Shown here piece by piece: positions 48,100-57,460 of a stretch of DNA of 64,000 bases. Both the position numbers and the translations under genes were made by a program. The DNA comes from Curtobacterium sp. S6 (GTDB lineage: Bacteria > Actinomycetota > Actinomycetes > Actinomycetales > Micrococcaceae). The notes under the pieces are model-generated. The model saw nothing but the letters and a program-made list of their open reading frames with translations, was not told the DNA's origin and did no database searches. The stretch covers positions 206,965-270,964 of the forward strand of contig NZ_KL537414.1 in the NCBI RefSeq assembly GCF_000710345.2, written 5' to 3'. Positions within the stretch are counted from its first letter, which is position 1. Every line of letters begins with the position of its first letter.

Positions 48100-48154
48100 A
48101 AGCAACAGAGCAGCACTCACACGAGAACACGGGGCATTTCGCCCGGGAGGATCC

Positions 48155-48889
48155 ATGTCCGTCAATTCTGCAACGTCACACGAACCGCACCGTCGTCGGG
48201 TTCTGCTGAAGCTCTCTGGAGAGGTCTTCGGCGGCGGCAAGGTCGGCATCGACACCGAGGTGGTCCGCCAATTCGCCGAGCAGATCGCCTCGACGGTCGG
48301 TCAGGCCGAAACCTCGATCGTGGTGGGAGGCGGCAACTTCTTCCGGGGTGCGGAGCTCTCCTCCGCCGGGTTGGACCGCTCGCGCGCGGACTACATGGGG
48401 ATGCTCGGCACCGTCATGAATTCGCTGGCGCTGCAGGACATCCTCGAACAGTCCGGGGTGGACACGCGCGTTCAGTCCGCGATCGAGATGGCCCAGGTCG
48501 CCGAGAACTACATTCCCCGTCGGGCCATCCGGCACATGGAAAAGGACCGCGTGGTGATCTTCGGTGCCGGCGCGGGACTGCCGTACTTCTCGACCGACAC
48601 CGTGGCCGCACAGCGCGCCCTGGAGATCGGGGCCGACGAGGTGCTGGTCGCCAAGAACGGCGTCGACGGCGTCTACACCGCCGATCCGAAGGTGGACCCC
48701 GAGGCGCAGCGCCTCTACCACCTGACCTACGACGAAGCCCTGCAGCGGAACATCCGGGTCATGGACCAGACGGCGTTCAGCCTCTGCAAGGACAACAACG
48801 TCACGATGCGCGTGTTCGGGATGCAGGGCGAGGGAAACGTCGCTCGCGCGATCCTGGGCGAAGAGATCGGGACCCTGGTCACGGCGTAA
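48155..48889 (+). CDS. pyrH: UMP kinase
   Basis: Phosphorylates UMP to UDP. 244 aa from ATG 48155, GGGAGG 4 nt upstream. Amino-acid kinase fold: [26 protein letters not shown] and the UMP-binding region TGTD-like [33 protein letters not shown] near the C-terminus. Precedes frr. Confidence 0.96.
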   Translation: MSVNSATSHEPHRRRVLLKLSGEVFGGGKVGIDTEVVRQFAEQIASTVGQAETSIVVGGGNFFRGAELSSAGLDRSRADYMGMLGTVMNSLALQDILEQSGVDTRVQSAIEMAQVAENYIPRRAIRHMEKDRVVIFGAGAGLPYFSTDTVAAQRALEIGADEVLVAKNGVDGVYTADPKVDPEAQRLYHLTYDEALQRNIRVMDQTAFSLCKDNNVTMRVFGMQGEGNVARAILGEEIGTLVTA

Positions 48890-48935
48890 GCCCCAGCCAT
48901 GTCCGTAGGGTTCGCGAGGATTGGCGCTGGATCGC

Positions 48936-48992
48936 TAAACTGGACCACGGAGACTGCGGCCGGCGTGCCCGCCCCCAGGGTGGGGCACGCCG
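48936..48992 (+). promoter_or_regulatory. frr promoter -10 and leader hairpin
   Basis: TAAACT at 48936-48941, then a perfect 10-bp hairpin CGGCGTGCCC with GGGCACGCCG (48961-48970 and 48983-48992). The hairpin lies within the predicted transcript, upstream of the frr ribosome site, so it is a leader element or weak terminator of pyrH. Confidence 0.45.
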
Positions 48993-49048
48993 AGGTCGCG
49001 TAAGCGGGCCGCCCCCGGGGCGCGTCCACACCAAATGAGGAGACCGAA

Positions 49049-49606
49049 TTGATCGAAGATTCACTGTCAGAAGCCAAAACCAAGATGGGCAAGGCGGTGG
49101 ACTCCGCCAAGGAGGACTTCGCGTCGGTCCGCACCGGGCGGGCGAACCCTTCCTTGTTCTCGGGACTCCTCGTGGATTACTACGGCGCCCCGACGCCGCT
49201 CCAGCAGCTGGCATCGTTCCAAAACCCCGAGGCCCGCACCCTCCTCATCACGCCGTACGACAAGTCGGCGCTGGGCGACATCGAAAAGACTCTTCGCAAT
49301 TCGGACCTCGGCGCCAACCCGGCTAACGACGGCAACGTGATCCGTGTGGTCATGCCCGAGCTGACCGAGGAACGCCGTAAGGAATACGTCCGCATGGTCT
49401 CCGGCAAGGCCGAAGACGCCCGCGTGTCCGTGCGCAACATTCGCCGCACGGCCAAGACCGCCATCGAGAAGGCCGTCAAGGACGGCGACGCCGGCGAGGA
49501 CGAGGGCAACCGCGCCGAGAAGGAACTCGAAGAACAGACGAAGAAGCACATCGAGCAGATCGACGAGCTGCTCAAGCGCAAGGAAGCGGAGCTCCTGGCA
49601 GTCTGA
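49049..49606 (+). CDS. frr: Ribosome recycling factor
   Basis: Splits post-termination ribosomes with EF-G. 185 aa, usual length. TTG start at 49049 with GAGGAG 6 nt upstream; there is no closer ATG that preserves the family start [16 protein letters not shown]. Conserved [10 protein letters not shown] and the C-terminal helix [18 protein letters not shown] are seen. The stop TGA overlaps the cdsA ATG (TGATG). Confidence 0.95.
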   Translation: MIEDSLSEAKTKMGKAVDSAKEDFASVRTGRANPSLFSGLLVDYYGAPTPLQQLASFQNPEARTLLITPYDKSALGDIEKTLRNSDLGANPANDGNVIRVVMPELTEERRKEYVRMVSGKAEDARVSVRNIRRTAKTAIEKAVKDGDAGEDEGNRAEKELEEQTKKHIEQIDELLKRKEAELLAV

Positions 49607-50457
49607 TGACTTCACCCATCGAGCCCTCGGCCGAACCCGAGAAGAAGAAGTCTCGGGCGGGCCGCGACCTGCCGGCGGCGATCGGGGTCGGCGTGACCCT
49701 GATCGTGCTCGTCGTGATCGGGTTGTTCTTCGTCCCCCTCGTGATGGTGCTGGTCGCCTCGGCGGCGGCCGGCGTCGGCACGTGGGAGGTAGGGCAGGCT
49801 CTCAACCAGAAACGGGGGATGCGCGTCCCGCTCATCCCCGCGGTGATCACGGGGACGCTCTTCCCCTTCGCCGCCTATTTCGGCGGGGGAGACGCTCTCA
49901 TCCTCTCCGTGCTGGGCTCCGTCAGCCTCGTGACCCTCTGGCGGGCCTTCAGCCGCAAGGACGGCATGCTGTTGTCGATCATGGGCGGCATCTTTGTGAT
50001 GAGCTGGGTGCCGTTCATGCTCGCGCTGGCCGTCTTGATCTTCCGGGACGTCGACGGCCCCGCAAAGGTCTTCACCATCGTCCTCATGGCGATCGGCAAT
50101 GACACGTGGGGCTATATCGCCGGGGTCCTGTTCGGTAAGCATCCGATGGCGCCGAAGATCAGCCCCAAGAAGACCTGGGAGGGCTTCGCCGGGTCCATGA
50201 TCGGCTCGATGATCGTGGGCGTCCTGTGCGCCCTGTTCCTGTTGCACCAGCCGTGGTGGCACGGGATCGTGATCGCGGGGCTCCTGGTCATCGTGTCGAC
50301 AGTCGGCGACCTCGCCGAGTCCATGGTCAAGCGGGAGATCGGGATCAAAGATATGAGCAACCTGCTCCCCGGCCACGGAGGAGTCATGGACCGGCTCGAC
50401 TCGATTGTCTTCGCCGCTGCCATCGGGTACGTGATTTTCGCCGTCCTGCTGGCCTGA
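49606..50457 (+). CDS. cdsA: Phosphatidate cytidylyltransferase
   Basis: Makes CDP-diacylglycerol for phospholipid synthesis. 283 aa with about eight membrane segments. The signature S-x8-R-x3-K-D-type sequence is seen as ISPKKTWEGFAG and VKREIGIKDMSNLLPGHGG, ending GGVMDRLDS. Overlaps frr by one base, so co-translated. Confidence 0.94.
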   Translation: MTSPIEPSAEPEKKKSRAGRDLPAAIGVGVTLIVLVVIGLFFVPLVMVLVASAAAGVGTWEVGQALNQKRGMRVPLIPAVITGTLFPFAAYFGGGDALILSVLGSVSLVTLWRAFSRKDGMLLSIMGGIFVMSWVPFMLALAVLIFRDVDGPAKVFTIVLMAIGNDTWGYIAGVLFGKHPMAPKISPKKTWEGFAGSMIGSMIVGVLCALFLLHQPWWHGIVIAGLLVIVSTVGDLAESMVKREIGIKDMSNLLPGHGGVMDRLDSIVFAAAIGYVIFAVLLA

Positions 50458-50484
50458 GCCGAGCAACTGAATTTGGAGGAACCC

Positions 50485-51111
50485 ATGAACGGATCGTCTG
50501 CCGCCACACCCGCGGAGGAAGACCGCACCATCTCGGCCCTGCGGGATCCGGGCCAGCCCAGGCGCGTCGCGAAGGGTCGGCAGGGATATTCTCCCGAGGC
50601 CGTCGACGAGACCCTGGATCGTCTCGAGCGAGACCTGGAACAGCTGACCCAAGACCCCTCGGCCCCGACGATCCAGGCCGAGGAAGTCCGCCGAATCACC
50701 TTCGCGAACCAGCGTGGCGGGTACGATCCCGCCGAGGTCGACGCGCTCATGGACGACTATGACGATCGATTCGCGGAGGCGGAAAACCAGGCGTACCGTC
50801 ACAGCCAGGGCGAGCAAGCATGGCACGACTACACGGCGTCGCTCGCGGACCTGGTCATGGGACGGCTCAAGAGGGCAAACGGGGAGCGCTTCCGGCGCCC
50901 GGCCCGACGCCGCGTCGAAGGGTACTTCGTCGGCGACGTCGACGACCTCTGCAACCGTCTCCTGGGCTATTTTCGAGACGCGGAACACGTGGAGCCGACG
51001 GTGATTCGCGAGGCCTCCTTTCGCCCCGCGACCAGGAAACATGCTTACGATGAGGCGCAGGTAGACGCCTTCCTCGACACCGCGATTCGTCTGATCCACG
51101 CCCTGCGCTAA
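50485..51111 (+). CDS. DivIVA-domain (DivI1A-like) repeat protein
   Basis: 208 aa from ATG 50485 (GGAGGA 4 nt upstream). Four copies of the DivI1A turn motif GY-x4-VD-x-(F/L)-(L/M) occur at residues about 33-47, 78-92, 145-159 and 186-200 (for example GGYDPAEVDALMDDY and HAYDEAQVDAFLDTA). True DivIVA has one such motif and a long coiled coil; this protein is soluble and lacks the coil. Likely a partner in polar growth or division, not DivIVA itself. Sits between cdsA and an ABC exporter. Confidence 0.78.
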   Translation: MNGSSAATPAEEDRTISALRDPGQPRRVAKGRQGYSPEAVDETLDRLERDLEQLTQDPSAPTIQAEEVRRITFANQRGGYDPAEVDALMDDYDDRFAEAENQAYRHSQGEQAWHDYTASLADLVMGRLKRANGERFRRPARRRVEGYFVGDVDDLCNRLLGYFRDAEHVEPTVIREASFRPATRKHAYDEAQVDAFLDTAIRLIHALR

Positions 51112-51132
51112 GAGCGCGGGGCAAGCTCTCCG

Positions 51133-51190
51133 GTGCCGGGGCCCACGGAACACCCCGCCGCTATCCCCCGCGGGGTGGCGACCCCGGCAC
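51133..51190 (+). promoter_or_regulatory. Nested hairpin directly before the ABC exporter
   Basis: Outer 9-bp stem GTGCCGGGG with CCCCGGCAC (51133-51141 and 51182-51190), inner 8-bp stem CACCCCGC with GCGGGGTG (51151-51158 and 51170-51177). It ends exactly where the ribosome site GAGGAG begins, so it may end the cdsA transcript or regulate the exporter. Confidence 0.6.
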
Positions 51191-51223
51191 GAGGAGACCA
51201 TTATCAAGAGCATTTTTCGCATC

Positions 51224-53050
51224 ATGAGGGCCACGGGGTCCTTGTGGCCCTATTACCTCGTGATTCTGCTGTGCTCGATCTTCACGGCCATCGCGTCGCT
51301 GGCCACCCCCTTCGTCCTCAAATTCGCGACCGACGCCGTGGTCGCCTCGCTCAATGGCGAGGGCGGCTCCACGGTGAGGACCATTTTCACCTTTGCGGGC
51401 CTGTACCTAGTGGTCCAGCTCTTCATGACCATCGTGTCGAATTACGGCGGGTACAAAGGCGACATCATGGGCCAGAAGATGCGGTCCCTGCTCTCGACTC
51501 GGTATTTTCACAAGCTCCTGAGCCTGCCGCAGAGCTACTTCGATACGCAGCTCACGGGCACCGTTGTCTCGCGGCTCAACCGGTCCATCGCGGAGGTCAC
51601 GTTCTTCATCAAGTCGATGTCGAATAACTTCTTCTCGATGATCGTCACGACCGTCGCCGTCCTGGTCGTGATGTTTATCTATTACTGGCCGCTCGCGGTC
51701 CTGCTTCTCATCATCTATCCGTCCTACCTCTGGCTCACGGGGCTGACCAGCAGGAAGTGGCAGGTCTGGGAGAAAGACAAGAACGATCACGTGGACCGGG
51801 CCGGTGGCCGGTTCAACGAGGTCATCTCGCAGCTGAGGGTCGTGAAGTCCTTCGGCACACAGGCGCGGGAGCTGGCCGGCTTTGCCGGACACTTCACCTC
51901 CACGGTCTCGCTGACGGAGAGCCAGTCCAAGCACTGGCACAGCATGGACGTCTACCGGCGGGCCATTCTGAACCTGGTCTTCTTCGCGATGTACCTGCTG
52001 ATCTTTTGGAAGACGCTGACCCGCGAGTTCTCCCTGGGCGACATGGTCCTGATGATCCAGCTCATGGCGATGGCCTCCCAGCCGGTCTCGATGCTGTCCT
52101 GGATCATCGATTCGGCGCAGCGCGCGGTGGCCGGTTCGCGGGAATATTTCGAGGTCATGAGCCTGCCCGACGATCCGCGGGCGGCCTCGGTGATTCCCCC
52201 GACCGTAACCTCGACGATCGACGCGGTCCGTTCCGGCTCCGGGGAGGCCGCCGAGACGGGTTCTCGGCAGCTTCCGGACCCGGTCATCGAATTCCACGGC
52301 GTCGACTTCGCCTACGACAACGAGCAACCCGTTCTGCACGGCATCGACCTGTCCATCCGCCGCGGGGAGAAGATCGCCTTTGTCGGGGAATCCGGCGGGG
52401 GCAAATCGACCCTGATGTCCCTGCTCCAGGGGTTGTACATGCCCACCAGCGGATCCGTGCGGGTGGCGGGCTTCGACACCTCGACGTCGACCCTCGGGCA
52501 ATTGCGCTCCGCGATGGGAATGGTCTTTCAGGACGCCTCGCTGTTTTCCGGGACGATCGCCGAGAACATCGCCTATGCGCGACCCGACGCCCCGAGGGAA
52601 GCGATCATCGACGCGGCCCGGCAAGCCAACGCGGACGTGTTCGTCCAAAGGTTCACCGACGGGTATGACTCGCTGATCGGGGAGAGGGGCTTGAAGCTCT
52701 CGGGCGGCCAGAAGCAACGCATCGCGGTCGCCCGGGCCATCCTCAAGGATGCGCCGATCCTGATCCTCGACGAGGCGACCAGCGCCTTGGACACGCGGTC
52801 GGAGCGCATCGTCCAGGATGCCCTCGATCGGCTCATGGTTGGCCGGACGAGCCTGATTATTGCCCATCGGCTCTCGACGATCTCTTCGGTCGACAGGATC
52901 GTGACGCTGGAGAACGGCCGGATCCTTGAGACGGGCACCCCGGCCGAACTGGCCCAGTCCGGGGGCGTCTACGCCGAGCTGCTACGCCTCCAGATGTCCG
53001 CGAGCGCGGCGGACCGGAAGCGGCTCAAAGAATTCGGGATCGTGGGGTAG
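51224..53050 (+). CDS. ABC exporter, fused permease-ATPase half-transporter
   Basis: 608 aa from ATG 51224. N-terminal six-helix exporter domain (about 1-310), then an ATPase with Walker A GESGGGKST, signature LKLSGGQKQRIAV, Walker B ILILDEATSALD and H-loop IAHRLST. The first helix begins only a few residues after this ATG and no ribosome site is close: GAGGAG lies 28 nt upstream. An in-frame ATT at 51200 or ATC at 51203 sits next to that site and adds IIKSIFRI, giving a more normal N-terminus. Acts as a dimer; substrate unknown (lipid or drug-like). Confidence 0.88.
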   Translation: MRATGSLWPYYLVILLCSIFTAIASLATPFVLKFATDAVVASLNGEGGSTVRTIFTFAGLYLVVQLFMTIVSNYGGYKGDIMGQKMRSLLSTRYFHKLLSLPQSYFDTQLTGTVVSRLNRSIAEVTFFIKSMSNNFFSMIVTTVAVLVVMFIYYWPLAVLLLIIYPSYLWLTGLTSRKWQVWEKDKNDHVDRAGGRFNEVISQLRVVKSFGTQARELAGFAGHFTSTVSLTESQSKHWHSMDVYRRAILNLVFFAMYLLIFWKTLTREFSLGDMVLMIQLMAMASQPVSMLSWIIDSAQRAVAGSREYFEVMSLPDDPRAASVIPPTVTSTIDAVRSGSGEAAETGSRQLPDPVIEFHGVDFAYDNEQPVLHGIDLSIRRGEKIAFVGESGGGKSTLMSLLQGLYMPTSGSVRVAGFDTSTSTLGQLRSAMGMVFQDASLFSGTIAENIAYARPDAPREAIIDAARQANADVFVQRFTDGYDSLIGERGLKLSGGQKQRIAVARAILKDAPILILDEATSALDTRSERIVQDALDRLMVGRTSLIIAHRLSTISSVDRIVTLENGRILETGTPAELAQSGGVYAELLRLQMSASAADRKRLKEFGIVG

Positions 53051-53093
53051 CGATCGTCCAGGAATCGTCCACGGTACGCCCGGAGGGGCAACG

Positions 53094-53099
53094 TAGAAT
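53094..53099 (+). promoter_or_regulatory. -10 element upstream of the RseP-like protease gene
   Basis: TAGAAT, 45 nt before the GTG at 53145. Confidence 0.45.
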
Positions 53100-53144
53100 C
53101 GACCGGGGCGGAGCGCCCGAGGAAACACAGAACGGAAAACGCAG

Positions 53145-54506
53145 GTGGATCTTTCACACATCGTGGGCGGCTCGTGGCTCATGTTCGTGGTCGGCGTCGT
53201 CATCATGGCCGTCGGGATCGCGCTGTCCATCGCGCTGCACGAGGTCGGGCACCTCATCCCGGCCAAACTCTTCAACGTGCGCGTCACGCAGTACATGATC
53301 GGTTTTGGCAAGACCTTGTTCTCGCGGCGCCGCGGGGAAACGGAATACGGCGTCAAGGCCATTCCGCTGGGCGGCTACATTTCGATGATCGGCATGTACC
53401 CTCCCGACCGCGACGGGGAAAAGATCACCGCGGATTCCACCGGGCTCTTTCAACAGATGGCCTCGGAGACCCGCAGCATGGAGGCCGAAAGGCTCCAGCC
53501 GGGCGACGAGAACAGGCAGTTCTATCAGCTGCCCATCTGGAAGCGAATCATCATCATGCTCGGCGGACCGTGCATGAACCTGCTGATCGGCGTCGTGTGC
53601 CTCAGCGTGGTCGTGATGGGCTTTGGAACGAGCCAACCCACCACGAACGTCGCCTCGGTGAACCAATGCATCCACAAGGTCGAGGTGGGGGACCAGAACC
53701 AGTCGACCAGCTGTTCGGCGGATGACCCGGATTCCCCGGCCTACCAGGCGGGGATGAAGCCTGGCGATCGCATCGTCACCTTCGCCGGCCAGGACATCAC
53801 CTCCTGGGAGCAGCTCAGCCGTCTGATCAAGGAACACGGGGGCCAGAAGGTCCCGATGAGCCTCGAGCGCGACGGAACCACGGTCGAGACGACCATTTCG
53901 CCGATCGTCACTCCCCGTCCGGTCACCGATGCCGCGGGAAATCCGACCCGGGACGCCAACGGGCAATACGTGACCGAAGACGTCGGGTTCATCGGCATCA
54001 GCCCTCGTCAGGATCTGCAGCCGGGCAGCATCGCCGAGGTTCCGCCGGTGATCGGCCAGACCTTTACCCAAATCGGCGGCGTGATCGTCAAGCTGCCCGT
54101 GCGGGTGTGGGAGGTCGGGGTCGCCCTGTTTACCCAGCAGGAACGTCCCGCGGATTCCCCGATGTCGGTCGTCGGCGTCGGCCGCGTCGCCGGGGAAGTG
54201 GCGGCCACCGAGAACATCACGACCGAAACCAAGGCGGCGTACCTGGTCTCCGTGCTGGGCACCTTGAATTTCAGCCTGTTCGTGTTCAACCTGATTCCGC
54301 TTCTGCCACTTGACGGAGGCCACGTGGCGGGCGCGCTCTGGGAGGGGATCCGCCGACGCTGGGCGCGTTTCCGGAAGAAGCCCGATCCCGGTCACTTCGA
54401 CCCGATCCGGTTGCTGCCGTTGACCTACGTCGTGGCGGTCGCCTTCATCGGCATGTCGGTGTTGCTCATCGCCGCGGACATCTTTGACCCGGTGAAGATC
54501 TTCTGA
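53145..54506 (+). CDS. M50 site-2 protease (RseP/Rip1-like)
   Basis: Intramembrane zinc metalloprotease that cleaves anti-sigma factors and other membrane proteins. 453 aa. Active site HEVGH (H32, E33, H36) in the first helix; a PDZ domain roughly 175-260, and the second zinc motif NLIPLLPLDGGH near residue 385. GTG start; no close AGGAGG. Located downstream of frr-cdsA and upstream of a GNAT gene and proS, as for M. tuberculosis rip1, but without the dxr and ispG genes that usually flank it. Confidence 0.94.
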   Translation: MDLSHIVGGSWLMFVVGVVIMAVGIALSIALHEVGHLIPAKLFNVRVTQYMIGFGKTLFSRRRGETEYGVKAIPLGGYISMIGMYPPDRDGEKITADSTGLFQQMASETRSMEAERLQPGDENRQFYQLPIWKRIIIMLGGPCMNLLIGVVCLSVVVMGFGTSQPTTNVASVNQCIHKVEVGDQNQSTSCSADDPDSPAYQAGMKPGDRIVTFAGQDITSWEQLSRLIKEHGGQKVPMSLERDGTTVETTISPIVTPRPVTDAAGNPTRDANGQYVTEDVGFIGISPRQDLQPGSIAEVPPVIGQTFTQIGGVIVKLPVRVWEVGVALFTQQERPADSPMSVVGVGRVAGEVAATENITTETKAAYLVSVLGTLNFSLFVFNLIPLLPLDGGHVAGALWEGIRRRWARFRKKPDPGHFDPIRLLPLTYVVAVAFIGMSVLLIAADIFDPVKIF

Positions 54507-54519
54507 TGGGGGCCGCCGC

Positions 54520-55452
54520 ATGGTGAAATTCTGGGCTCAACGAGCAGACCGCATGAACGGGCCAACGGTCCGACCGCTGACGGTCGAGGACACCGATGCC
54601 CTGTTGGAGATGATTCACGACAGCCCCGTGTCGAATCTCTTTCCGCTGGAGCACTACGAACGCATCGGCCTGCCTCGCCCGAGTTTTTTGACCAAAATGC
54701 ATTCGGCGTCGCCTTTCGTGGGCGTCTTTGAGGACACGCCGGACGAGGAATTTCCCGTGCTCCGGGGATGCGTCTGGTTCGGCGTCAACATCGTTCCGCT
54801 GCATCTGGAACCTCGTCACGTGCCGCGGGTCGCGGACTATATCCTGCGCACCCGCAAGCGTCCGGCCTCCGTTTTCGGCCCCGCCGAATTCGTGATGCCC
54901 CTGTGGGAGCTGCTGCGCGGGACCTTCCCGACGCCGTTCGACGTGCGGCCGCATCAGCCGCTGCTGGTTCAAACCGACCTCGAGGGCTCGCCGAGGATTG
55001 CCGAGAGGGCCTCGGCGCCGGGCCTGTCGAGGGTGCGATGGGCCGACGAGGAGGACGTCGAGGCGTTGGTCCCGGCCAGCGTCTCGATGTTTACCGAAGA
55101 GGTCGGGTACTCTCCGCTGAGCCGCGACCCCGAGGGATATCTCCGGCGCGTCCGGGAGACGGTCCGCTCGGGGCGGACCGTCCTGGCCACCGACCTCGAC
55201 GGAGATGTGATCTTCAAGACGGACCTGGGCCTCGCGACGCAGGGCATGTGTCAGTTGCAAGGGGTGTGGCTCGCGCCTCGGCTCCGGGGGCAAGGGCTGT
55301 CCGAATCGTTCCTGGCGCAGGCGTGCGAGCTGATTCGTCCCAGGTTTCCGACGATCAGCCTGTACGTCAACGATTACAACTCCCCGGCACGCTCGTTGTA
55401 CAAGGCGGTCGGTTTCGAGGAAATCGGCGCATTCTCGACGGTCTTGTTGTAA
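54520..55452 (+). CDS. GNAT-family N-acetyltransferase with DUF4081-like N-terminus
   Basis: 310 aa. The N-terminal 160 residues resemble the DUF4081 half of Rv2867c-type proteins, the C-terminal half is a GNAT domain with acetyl-CoA loop VWLAPRLRGQGLSES and the final NDYNSPARSLYKAVGFEE. ATG 54520, 13 nt after the protease stop. The position between rip1 and proS is conserved. Substrate unknown. Confidence 0.86.
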   Translation: MVKFWAQRADRMNGPTVRPLTVEDTDALLEMIHDSPVSNLFPLEHYERIGLPRPSFLTKMHSASPFVGVFEDTPDEEFPVLRGCVWFGVNIVPLHLEPRHVPRVADYILRTRKRPASVFGPAEFVMPLWELLRGTFPTPFDVRPHQPLLVQTDLEGSPRIAERASAPGLSRVRWADEEDVEALVPASVSMFTEEVGYSPLSRDPEGYLRRVRETVRSGRTVLATDLDGDVIFKTDLGLATQGMCQLQGVWLAPRLRGQGLSESFLAQACELIRPRFPTISLYVNDYNSPARSLYKAVGFEEIGAFSTVLL

Positions 55453-55488
55453 ATCCCGGAATGGTATGTACCGGTCGGTCGCCTCATC

Positions 55489-55494
55489 TAGACT
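55489..55494 (+). promoter_or_regulatory. -10 element upstream of proS
   Basis: TAGACT, 43 nt before the TTG start of proS. Confidence 0.45.
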
Positions 55495-55537
55495 TGCCCC
55501 AGAGAAGTTCGTCTACACAGAGAAACGGATACATTAG

Positions 55538-57343
55538 TTGGCCATTCGCCTTTCCTCGCTTTTCCTCCGCACGTTGCGCGAAGACCCTGTTGACGCGGAG
55601 GTCGACAGCCATAAGCTGTTGGTGCGCGCGGGGTATATTCGTCGGGCCGCGCCCGGCATCTATTCGTGGTTGCCCCTCGGGTTGAAGGTTCTGACCAAGG
55701 TCGAGAACATCGTCCGCGAGGAAATGGACGCGATCGGTGCGCAGGAGGTGCACTTCCCGGCGCTGTTGCCGCGGGAGCCCTACGAGACCTCCAATCGCTG
55801 GGTCGAGTACGGCGAGAATCTGTTCCGCCTCAAGGACCGCAAGGGCGCCGACTACCTGCTCGCCCCGACGCACGAGGAAATGTTCACCCTGCTGGTCAAG
55901 GACATGTACTCCTCGTATAAGGACCTGCCGGTTTCTCTGTACCAAATCCAGACCAAGTACCGCGATGAAGCCCGTCCTCGCGCCGGGTTGCTGCGCGGAC
56001 GAGAGTTCATCATGAAGGACTCGTACTCCTTCAGCGTCGACGACGAAGGGCTGGACGAGGCCTACCTGGCTCACCGGGCCGCGTACCAGCGCATTTTCCG
56101 GCGTCTCGGCGTCGAGATCGTCATCGTGCGCGCGCAGTCGGGGGCCATGGGAGGTTCGCGGTCCGAGGAATTCCTGCACCCGACTCCCGTCGGGGAGGAC
56201 ACCTTTGTCCGTTCCGACGGCGGATACGCCGCCAACGTGGAGGCCGTCACAACGGTTGCCCCCGAGCCGATCGACGCCTCGGGCCTGCCCGCGGCGCACG
56301 TCGAAGAGACCCCGGATTCTCCGACGATCGAGACCCTCGTGGCGCAGTCGAACGCCCTGCATCCGCGGGCGGAGGGCCAGTGGACCGCGGCGGATACGCT
56401 GAAAAACCTCCTGGTGTCGGTCACGCTGCCGACCGGCGAGAAGCAGATCGTGGGCGTCGGGGTCCCCGGTGATCGCGGGGTCGACCTCAAGCGTCTCGAG
56501 GTCGGGTTGGGTGACCTCCTCGGCGTGGGAGGCGAGGTGGACGTCGCCCAGGCCGGCGACGAGGACCTGCGCCGTTACCCGATGCTGGTCAAGGGTTACA
56601 TCGGGCCCGGCCTGAGCCTCGACGCGGCGACCCTCGGGGCCGAGTCCATCACGGGCATTCCGTACTTCGTCGATCCCCGCGTGGTCGAGGGTTCCTCCTG
56701 GATCACCGGCGCTAACCTGCAGGGCCGCCACGTCTACGACCTGGTCGCCGGACGAGACTTCTCCTGGGACGGCGTCGTCGAAGCGTGTGAAGTTCGAGAA
56801 GGCGACCCGGCCCCCGACGGATCCGGTCCGCTTCGTACGGCCCGGGGCATCGAGATGGGTCACATCTTCGCCCTCGGCCGCAAGTATGCCGATGCCCTGG
56901 GGCTGCGCGTACTCGACTCCCACGGCAAGCTCGTGACCGTCACCATGGGCTCCTACGGCGTCGGGGTGACCCGGGCCCTGGCGGCCATCGCGGAGTCGAA
57001 CCACGACGAGCGCGGGCTGATCTGGCCTCGCAACCTGGCCCCGGCCGACGTTCACGTGGTCGCCGCCGGCAAGGGCGAAGAGATCATGAACGGCGCGGAG
57101 AGCATCGTCTCGGAGCTCGAGCGTTCGGGGCTCCAGGTGATCTTCGACGATCGTCCCAAGACGTCTCCCGGCGTGAAATTCGGCGACGCCGAACTCCTGG
57201 GCGTGCCCACGATCGTGGTCGTGGGGCGCGGCTTCAAGGACGGCCTGATCGAGATCAAGGACCGGGCCACCGGGCAGGCACGCGAGGTCGCGGTGGACGC
57301 CGCGACCCAAGAAGTCCTGAAAGACGTTCGCTCGGAGAACTGA
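55538..57343 (+). CDS. proS: Prolyl-tRNA synthetase
   Basis: 601 aa, bacterial type. TTG start at 55538 (weak GAAACGG upstream) leading to [15 protein letters not shown]. Class II motifs: [11 protein letters not shown], motif 2 [18 protein letters not shown] and motif 3 near [15 protein letters not shown]; the YbaK-like editing insertion (about 225-390) is present; anticodon-binding domain at the end. Followed by a strong terminator. Confidence 0.96.
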   Translation: MAIRLSSLFLRTLREDPVDAEVDSHKLLVRAGYIRRAAPGIYSWLPLGLKVLTKVENIVREEMDAIGAQEVHFPALLPREPYETSNRWVEYGENLFRLKDRKGADYLLAPTHEEMFTLLVKDMYSSYKDLPVSLYQIQTKYRDEARPRAGLLRGREFIMKDSYSFSVDDEGLDEAYLAHRAAYQRIFRRLGVEIVIVRAQSGAMGGSRSEEFLHPTPVGEDTFVRSDGGYAANVEAVTTVAPEPIDASGLPAAHVEETPDSPTIETLVAQSNALHPRAEGQWTAADTLKNLLVSVTLPTGEKQIVGVGVPGDRGVDLKRLEVGLGDLLGVGGEVDVAQAGDEDLRRYPMLVKGYIGPGLSLDAATLGAESITGIPYFVDPRVVEGSSWITGANLQGRHVYDLVAGRDFSWDGVVEACEVREGDPAPDGSGPLRTARGIEMGHIFALGRKYADALGLRVLDSHGKLVTVTMGSYGVGVTRALAAIAESNHDERGLIWPRNLAPADVHVVAAGKGEEIMNGAESIVSELERSGLQVIFDDRPKTSPGVKFGDAELLGVPTIVVVGRGFKDGLIEIKDRATGQAREVAVDAATQEVLKDVRSEN

Positions 57344-57348
57344 CGAGG

Positions 57349-57388
57349 AGGCGGGCCCGCGATTCACGCGGGCCCGCCTTTTTCTTTT
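57349..57388 (+). terminator. Rho-independent terminator after proS
   Basis: Perfect 13-bp stem (57349-57361 with 57367-57379), 5-nt loop ATTCA, followed by TTTTCTTTT. Confidence 0.95.
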
Positions 57389-57460
57389 AACGTCGGGAGC
57401 CCTGAGGCCCGGAAGCGACCGATTGCTCGGCCGGCCGCGGGGCGGCCGACACCGCCCGCA

